A stretch of 64,000 nucleotides of DNA, from NCBI GenBank assembly GCA_035610835.1, contig CM069445.1, forward strand, positions 81,479,786-81,543,785, written 5' to 3'. The DNA comes from Ophiura sarsii. Its lineage: Eukaryota; Echinodermata; Ophiuroidea; Amphilepidida; Ophiuridae. The position numbers were made by a program, and so were the translations under genes. Below, one piece after another: positions 36,701-45,700 of this stretch. The stretch's first letter is position 1, and each line of letters starts with the position of its first letter. The notes under the pieces were generated by a model, which saw only the letters and a list, made by a program, of their open reading frames with translations, did not search any database and was not told the DNA's origin.

Positions 36701-39700
36701 GTATGGTAAAACCAATAGCTGCGTGGAAAGTGTTCAAATACCATTTAATCCAACAGGAAAATCATTCATCCAATTTAATGCTAATTAATGTCACACCCAC
36801 TATATTGGTAAAAAGGACTTTAAAAAGAAATGTTGCTACACTAAAATAAAAACACCATTTAATCTAACTGGAAAATCATTCTTCAGATGTAATGCTAATT
36901 AATGTCACACCCACTATATTGGTAACAAGGCCTTTTTAAAAAATGTTGCTACACTAAATTACTTTACAATCCATTTATTTATTTATTATTCATTATTAAA
37001 CACTTTTTTGAAGATTATAATACCTTTAACACTTTCCATGCGGCAGTTGTTGCAGGCAACAGTTCCAAAATTTCACAAAATGTTTCAGAAATGGCATCAT
37101 CATGCAAAATGCATTAAAATAAGTTTTGCCTAGTTTTGGTTCAGTAATTCTTGAGATTGACTTTAAAAGTTGAGAACGGTTTCTGAAAAATCTCTTTTGT
37201 ATATTGTTAAAGGGGCGTGTACATCTCAAGTGTTTGTCCTGGACAAAAATCACATGACTCCCTACGTATCTGAGTCTCCGTGTTTCCATGTAATAATACC
37301 CATGGTGCAATAGATTTGCCGCGCCGAATTCCAATCGAAAAAACGTAATGGCCAACCTTTTGATGTACGAACGAAATACTAAGGTGTCTAGAATCGTTTC
37401 GAAAAGTAATGTTATGCATTATAATGAAATCAGAATTACAATCTCCTTCAGCATATAATCAACTTTTGGGCGATAATCCTATGTTAAAAACGCACAACAA
37501 TCGAAATATAAAGCATTTTAGCCCGCATTTTTGCCCCGATTCATGTGATATTCGTATTTTGAACTTTATGTATTTTATTTTCTAAATATCTATGTGTAGT
37601 CTTCATTAGCTCAGTCGGCAAAGCGCCGGTTTCATAATCATGAGGTCAGTGGTTCGAATCCTAGGATTGTTATACTTTTTTCTGTTTGTTATTTACACTT
37701 TATTTTTAGAAATTGACAGGATTGCATATCGTTCGCAATATTTATTGAATGTTGAATGATATATTTTTCTTCTTTTGCAATTTCACTGCGATAAAGAATA
37801 CCCTATAAATATATTGTGTTGACTGTTCCGTTCAATTGAACTATGGAGACCCTAGCTAGTCTATCAATGAACATGATTTGCAAAGGCCAATTGTTATGTA
37901 AATAAGAAGCCAATCGGCTAATATGTCCTTGAATCGATTTTCTTATTTCCTATACGACCGATATTTGTATTTGCTGATTTGCTCCAAACTTTAAAAAAAA
38001 GAGAGTGGTACCTTCAAAAATACGTTACGCGGTTCACGGCTTTCACGGCCTGGTGTGAGCGACTGTATTTTGGCGTGGATTTGATACCGTGCTCAGTGGC
38101 GAACCCAGGGGTCCAGGGGCCGGTGCACCCCTGAAATATCCCCGTCGGTAAACTTGAGCTTCCGTCGGTACAGTCAGATGCCAACGTTGAGTGAGTCTAT
38201 TGTATACGAAGAGAATTTATTTTTCCCTTGAAAAGCGGATGTCGATATCGTGCAATTCAATTTATGCCAAAATGTCAGCCTTATACAATGACAACATTAA
38301 GGCATTTAAATGTGGTTCAACGTCATGTGACTAGGGGGATATTTCCCGTGGCGCTGACCCCCGTCTCATTAAAAGCTTTAAATTAATAACCTTCCACGAT
38401 CATCAATTTATTGCTCTTTACATTGAATCCAAACCTAGCTTGCAGCGACACCGTTTTCACATTTAAAATACAATTTAGAAACTGGGTTCAATTTGGCTAC
38501 ATTTCGTCGAATACTCAATAGTTCACCACTAGTTCATTATTATAGAGACACATAGACACGTCAGTAAGTAGTTATGGCCGAGCGGTTACGAATATGGACT
38601 AGTAATCTAATAGATTCTCCCCTCCTCGGTTCGAATCCTGCTGAATACCTTTTTTTAGAAAAAACGATTTAGTCTTTGTGTGTTTGGAAAATGGCGTATA
38701 TTTTTACCGTAGGTGAATAAAAGTCGTGGCCCTGACCCCTGTCCAAAAATGTATTACAAATAAATATATTTTTGATCAAGTTTAATACGTTAGGAACATT
38801 TCTTGTGCATAAAGTTTTTGCTATGACGTCTAAAAATCATCAAAATACGATGTTTACGATCGCATTGAAAATGCATCTTTATCGACTCAAAGATAGTAAC
38901 AAAAATCGTGTTTTTTATTAAATCGGAATTGACATCTTACATAAATAGGACTTCCCCTTCAAAATGAGCCTAAGATGATCAAAAATTGATGGAGGCAATC
39001 CTTCACAATCGCGAGTTGTAAATGATCCGATTTTTATTTGGTGTTTTTTTGAAATCTCACTTTACTGGCGCCCGGGGCGAACATGGACGGTATTTTCATG
39101 CCTTGACTTCTGACTGGGTAGATTTGCGATTTCTACCAGGCGATTTTTTCAGCTATTGTTGACAATGTCATCGCTACCCCCACTTTTCAATATTTCAGCT
39201 ACTGACGAGAAGAAGAAAATTGGGTCATTTTTGCGATTTTTTTTGTCGGTACATCATGACTTTCGTAACTATCCCCCCCCCCCCCCCCTCCCCCCACCCC
39301 CAGTTTCCAAAAGCTGGGTACGCCACTGACTGAGTGCTGAACTCATCATGTTCATTGCTGCTGCGAGCATCTTACTATAAATCTGTGTGGGGGTGTGTGT
39401 GTTTGTTATCCTTATGTCTCCGTTAGTTTTGATCAAAGTGGCGCATAATTTGCATGCAATATCGAGGAAATAACGGTGTGTTAAAGTTTATTCCAGTGAA
39501 ATTGGTTAACAATTTGCTCCAAAAACAGCAAATCACCTCTCAGATTTGGCTCATAAATGCCACTAGAATTGAACAACATTGTGCGTTGCGCGTACTGCCG
39601 CGTAATCATACCGTGGTATCGCGTTGCGTGTCGCATTTGCGCAAATGTTAACTGCTAGCTTCACTGTCTATAATCACTGTCATAATGGTATAATGATATA

Positions 39701-42700
39701 TACATATATATGGGCAATTCCACGCGTTGCGAAATGACATTTACACACAAAAATCCACTTTCTTTTGGGTGTAAAACCCAGATATTTGTAGTTACTCCCC
39801 ATTTTACAACTTTATTTGATAATAGCGATTGATACTCAAAAAATAAACCTAGGGAAAAAAGTAGACTGCGCTTCCAAGTATCCTAATTTGCATATGCAAA
39901 TTTTGCGTTGCGGAATGACGCAGACGATTGGTGTTTTTTTTACATGTTTACACAAAGTGAAAACTCTGTGAACTTTTTAGAGTGTATCATTATTGAAGTT
40001 ACTTTTTAGAAGGTTTGAAGCGTTAGCTAACTGACAAAAGCATTTTCATAAAACTTAATCATCAGCTAGGATTTCTAGTAGGTCATCAAAAAATAAAAGT
40101 AGGTGTTGTGGAATGACGTTGCGGAATGACAGTGTGAATTTGTGTGCAAAACTCCATAGAGAAAAGAAAAAACATGTTTTTATGCTTTAATATGCATAAA
40201 AAAGAAAAGAAAAGAGTAATCAGTGGCATTTCATATGTTACAAATTCGTGAATACAAGTAACTCAACTATTTTCACATTGAAATCATCATTTACAGGTAA
40301 AGTAGCCATGATTTTGTGATAAAGTTGCCGAATTCCACAGCTTGCACATCAAAGTTGCCTAATTCAGCAAATTATGAGTTTTCCATCAATTTTGAAACTT
40401 TTTTAGAAGTTTAGATTCCATATTTGAATGAATTATCATAAATAAGGATGATCTTATACCAAGTACACAAAAATATCACAATTTGCTCAATAAATTGCCT
40501 AAATATAGGGATTAATACCTTTGTCATTCCGCACCATCATTCCGCAACACGTCATTCCGCAACGCTCGTTAGGGCTATTAATTAACAGAATTTTCCAATT
40601 TTTTTTGGTCATTGTGAAGCATGTCAATTGTGTGCAGAGAAAAAATAGTTAAATGAAAATAGGGTACATTTTTTTCTTGCTATCCTAAAAAATTGTACTT
40701 TTGCGTTGCGGAATGACATGAGATTATGCAATGCATACTAATTACCTGGATTAACGAGGCTAATTGGCCGTTGATCAAAATTAAATTTATATCAAAACTT
40801 TTCCCATCAGTACTACTATTGTGCCTGACATTTATTTAAACATCATACCTATGTGTCTAAAAGATATGGAATAAATAAAAACAAGCCTTTTCACTGATTT
40901 TGTAAGCTGCAAATATGCAAATTTATGCTAATTAGCTAGTTTATACATCAAAAAACATAGTATCGCTAAACAAACTAAAAATTCCTGAACTTTGGACTCT
41001 TGCCTACATTATAGGCATAGAATTAAACTTTGGATGCACATTTGAAATTTTGGCTATTTGGTTGACATTTGCTTGGAATTGCCCATATATTACTAAATTC
41101 AAGCTATTTCACACGAGCATGTTTCGTCGTTGTTCGCGGAGCTGCGTCCAGATGCCTGAAATGTGCTAACTAACGTGCGTGACGATATCACGATTGACGC
41201 GCGGTCATTTTTTGAATGTGCCCGGTACGCACCTCTGGGTTTACGCACATACGAATGCACACAAGTTCGCACGCATAGAATGGAGTTGACCATAGCATTA
41301 TGACACTGACTATACGCTACTTGTACGCAATCCTTTTTCAAAATAAAAGCAAGGCTCTCCCCTAGTATCAGCGGGCCCAACCGATATTTTAAACCAGCTA
41401 ATATGCATAAAAATAATATAATTTATTAATATGCACCGAACGCATTGTCAGCTATAACTTGAATTTCATTTAATTCAAATTGGTCATTTCAAACGGGAGA
41501 TATGTGCACTTTACCAAGGTACCTCTATGAATGCAAAAGTTTAACTCACGCATTTTGAAATGTCAATCAATGGCGTGTTGGTATTCACAATGCCTACAAT
41601 GGACAATGGGGTATATTTGGAACACTTTCATGTATAAATTCAAGTATAAAGAAGTAGCTAGTGTACCCATATATGCAATGAAGACATTGGTTAATTTTTA
41701 ACAAAAGTATTTGTCGTGATTTTCTAAAAACGGGACCTGAATATTTTGACTCACCCTGTATACAAACCAACATCAGATTTGTATTTAGAGAATAAAATAT
41801 AGTTCTAATACTATATACTGTATACGATGTTCTTATAATGTAAAGGTTGTACCATGGAGTCGTATATAGCAAAACAGCTAAGAACTATGTTTGATTCTCA
41901 TTCATATTTAGATTATTGGTTATTTTGGTCTTTAATCAGTTTGTTAGATTTATTTTAACAACAAAAATGCGGCGACCATACACGACTCCAAATATGGTAC
42001 AGCCTATACACTATAAGACCATCGTCTATAGCAAAACAGCTAAGAACTATGTTTTATTCTCTAAACGTACAACAACTTTCCCCCTTTATAAAATCGGCGA
42101 ATCCATCGAGCTGTTTACCAACTTCTTGCTTCGAATTAATTGCGTTCTTTAGCACACGCGCATATGGCAACGCTGGGTTACACGCACAACGCATACGCCG
42201 GCGACTTTGTGTAGGGGGCGCTAACGCAATGATCATGCGCACTGAATGTATCATTATTCAAACGAATCAAGCCCCGCCCTAAATGTCTCAATGATCGTGG
42301 GTCCACTTTCCAAAGTGACACTCATCCCTATTGAAAATCACGAATTTGATCATTCCAAACAGTAATGCAAACCTCTTTCTATATATAGGATGATTGTCAC
42401 TTTTGAAACTGGACCCACGACCATCGAAATGACAATAACTCCGCTCCGCAACATCGTATCTCATCGATCGAGGTGTCAAAATACGCAGAACAATATTATA
42501 CACTTGGTTATTTGCTTCGATTAATGCATACCTTTCGAGCCGCTATATATTGGATCATTTCTAAGTGTTTCGATACTTTTTGTGAGCAGTTTATATTGCG
42601 TATCGGATGAAAATCAGCAATAAAACACCAATCACAGTCCAGTGACATCCAAAACCACACCCACTGTAAACATGGTAAAGAATCTACGATATTGCAATGA

Positions 42701-45700
42701 AATCAAAGTAAAACAAAGTACACCCTAACACAAAAAGAAGTTCGTCACACTTAAGTGATGTGTGACGATCCATTTTTACTCTTCAAATTAAAGGATGTTA
42801 ATGATTTGAACAACCATAACGAACAACAGTTTATAACAGACGGGAACAATAGCAGACAAGGCATTGAGAGACTATTTATGTTTCTTTCAAACAAGTTTAA
42901 AACTTTCCACGCGGCTATTTTAGTTTTACCACACAAAACAGATGTTTCAAAAGCCTTTCCGAAATTTCAAGTAATCTCAAGAATTAGTGAATCAATACAA
43001 GGTATATTTGTACTTATTTTAATGTATTTCTTGTGGTGATTCCAAATATGGTGATGGAAATTCAATCATTTTGACATTTTTGAAACATTTTGTTCGGTTC
43101 ATAGACGCCTGCCGCGTGGAAAGTGTTAACACACACACCCCCACCCTTTTGTACTTTGCCAAAGAGGTGAAATAATTCCGATATTCGTGATCGTAACATT
43201 TTAATGAAATGGTTATGTCAAAGATGATGAAAAACCTGGACCTGAATCTCATTGATTTTAATGATGGGCATCGATGGGTAGGCGCAGCCTACTATATCAT
43301 TTTGGGACAGCCTGTATATGAATAAATGCGCCAAATTGGAAATTGGACAATTTGCGCATTTGACATTGAAATGTTCTCTGAATACGTGTCATTTATTTAG
43401 TGTTAGCATACAACTGAAGATTTTGAACACTTTGGAGTACGTCTCATGTATTTAATGTTAGCATAAAACTGAAGTTTTGTTGACAATTTGTTTTTGCAAA
43501 AGCGCATGAATATAAAAAATGAAATCTGAAAAATTATCAGCACGTGTTTACCATGTTGAATCAATGTGTCTTATTTAAGTTATGCGATCAAACATTTTAG
43601 CTCATATGGCCATGGGGCCTCAGATATTTTTTTTAACTTGTTGAATTATTTCACTGAAGTTTAAAAGGGTATCAAAAGAACGTGTTTAGATATATAGATA
43701 GATGGATATATTAATGGATATATATATTGGTTCAAACGGTCTTTGTATAATTATATGAACAAAACAATAAATGAGCATTTTTAGATGGTTTCAGCTTATT
43801 TTACAACTTATAGAGCCACTTTTTGGCGCATCCGTTACGTCGGTAGCCTCAATTATGTTGAGATTTGACATAAAACTATAGCCGGCATACCCACTTATTT
43901 AGTCCAGGCCCGTAAGAAGGGGGGGGGGCGATGGTGGCGATCACCCCCCTTTGAAAATCTTCCCCGGAAAATTTGTACACAGATGAAAACAATTCGCGCG
44001 CTATGCGCGCATTTGTCTTCCCAAAATGCAATATTCTTTGCTACAAGCTTGTTTAGAGCCAACATGTACCTCGATCGTGCACAAAATAGGTGCAAATTCG
44101 AGTGATTTTTTTTGTTTTGAAAACGCCCCCCCCCCCCCCTTTGAAAAAAGTGTCTTACGGCCCTGTAGTCTCACAGTAGTGGCACAATACAAATATTGGG
44201 TTATTTATGATGTGCTCAGGACCGGGAGTCAAGACGAGAGAGCCCTTTAGGACAGCGGACAGCATTTTATAATTGCGCTCTTGCAGCGATGAGCATGATG
44301 AGTTCAGCACGGTATCAAATCTACTCCAAAATACTGTCGCCCATACCAGGCCGCGTAAGCCGTGAACTGCGTAATGTATTTTTGAAGATACAACTCTCTT
44401 TTTTGAAGATTGGAGCAAATTACAAATATCTGTGTTGAAGGAACTAAAAAAATCGATTCAAGGATATAAGCCGACTGGCTTCTTATTTACATAACAATTG
44501 GTCTTTGCAGACCATGTCCATTATAGACGTGCTAGGGACTCCATAGTTCATATGGTTCAATCAACACAATTATATTTACAGGACATTCTTTATCGTAGTG
44601 AAATTGCAAATGAAAAAAGTATTATTCAACATTCAATAAATATAGCGAACGATTATAAGCAATCCTGTTATTAAAAAAAAAAAGAGTGTAATAACAAAAA
44701 GAAAAAGACATTTACAAGATTCGAACCACTGACCTCATGATTGTGAAGCCAGCGCTCTACCATTTGAGCTAATGAAAACTATGCATAAAACAGTTTTAAA
44801 ATAAAATTAGATAGAGTTTAAAATACAAATATCACTGAAATCGGAGGGTAAAATGCTTTATATTTCGATTGTTGTGCGTTTTTATCAAAGGTTATCGCCC
44901 AAAAGTTGATTATATGCTGAAGGAGATTGTAATTCTGATTTCATTATTATGCATTGCACTTCTTTTTGAAACTATTCTAGACACAGTTCGTTCGTACAAT
45001 AATTTCAACATTACGTTTTGTCGATTAAAATTCGCGGCAAATCTATTGCACCATGGGTATTATTACATGGGAATCCGGAGACTCAGATACGTAGGGAGTC
45101 ATGTGATTTTTGTCCAGGACAAACACTTGAGATGTACACGCCCCTTTAAACAAATAGCTGCATGGTTGCGGCAATTTAGTTTCACTTATTTGTATCATCG
45201 TCCTATGTATAACCATTATAAATAATATAATTGGCGGCAATTTAATTTGGCAAATAACAAAACTAGTGAAATTAAATTGCTACATGTAGCGAAATTAAGC
45301 CGTTTACAGTATAAATTTACTAATTGAAAACATTTTTTTTTCCAGGTTTAAATTTGATTTTGGAATGATATGGTGGTGCTTTGGCAAATTCCCAGTAGTA
45401 ATGTGGACCTGGTGTATGATGATGCTATGGACAATGGGCATTGTCTTCCCAACCTTCCAATACTGGGCGAGACACCGACGTCAACTTAGCAAAAGAGGTG
45501 TCCCGGATATGACATGGCTTGTTATTTACATCCTGGGTCAGATCGCCTTCCTTCTTTATCCCATCTATATGGTGATTAGTAACAACTTGCCTCCTGCATC
45601 GTCTATCATTGTTATCACAGAGCAGGTTAGATTGGTGATGAAAATACATTCTTTTGTGCGGGAGAATGCTCCTCGGGCTCTGAACTGGAGTCCTGATACA

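Larger units (their letters stand above)
31698..37859 (+). repeat. 6.2-kb tandem duplication, unit 2
   Basis: Second copy of 25351-31696. Offset 6347 up to about 30135/36482, then 6163 after the 184-bp deletion. The junction with unit 1 reads CTAGCTAG-C-TCTTTTCAC, with one extra base and no long homology, as in end joining or template switching. Confidence 0.95.
37211..45145. mobile_element. 7.9-kb Kolobok-like TTAA transposon with ~0.9-kb inverted repeats, copy A only
   Basis: Ends AGGGGCGTGTACATCTC and GAGATGTACACGCCCCT, with TTAA at 37207-37210 and 45146-45149. Copy B has the empty site TATTGTTAAACAAATAG at about 60423-60439. The inverted repeats run 37211-38093 plus about 39333-39375 on the left (split by a nested hAT element) and about 44260-45145 on the right, diverged from each other by perhaps 15%. 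TTAAAGGRR-type ends are characteristic of Kolobok. The interior holds nested elements and no transposase-like frame, so it is non-autonomous as it stands. Confidence 0.9.

Noticed and set aside
41099..43252. Several 60-94-codon frames inside the 7.9-kb element, considered as transposase remnants
   Set aside because: None shows transposase-like motifs, they overlap on both strands, and some are built from nested MITE ends.
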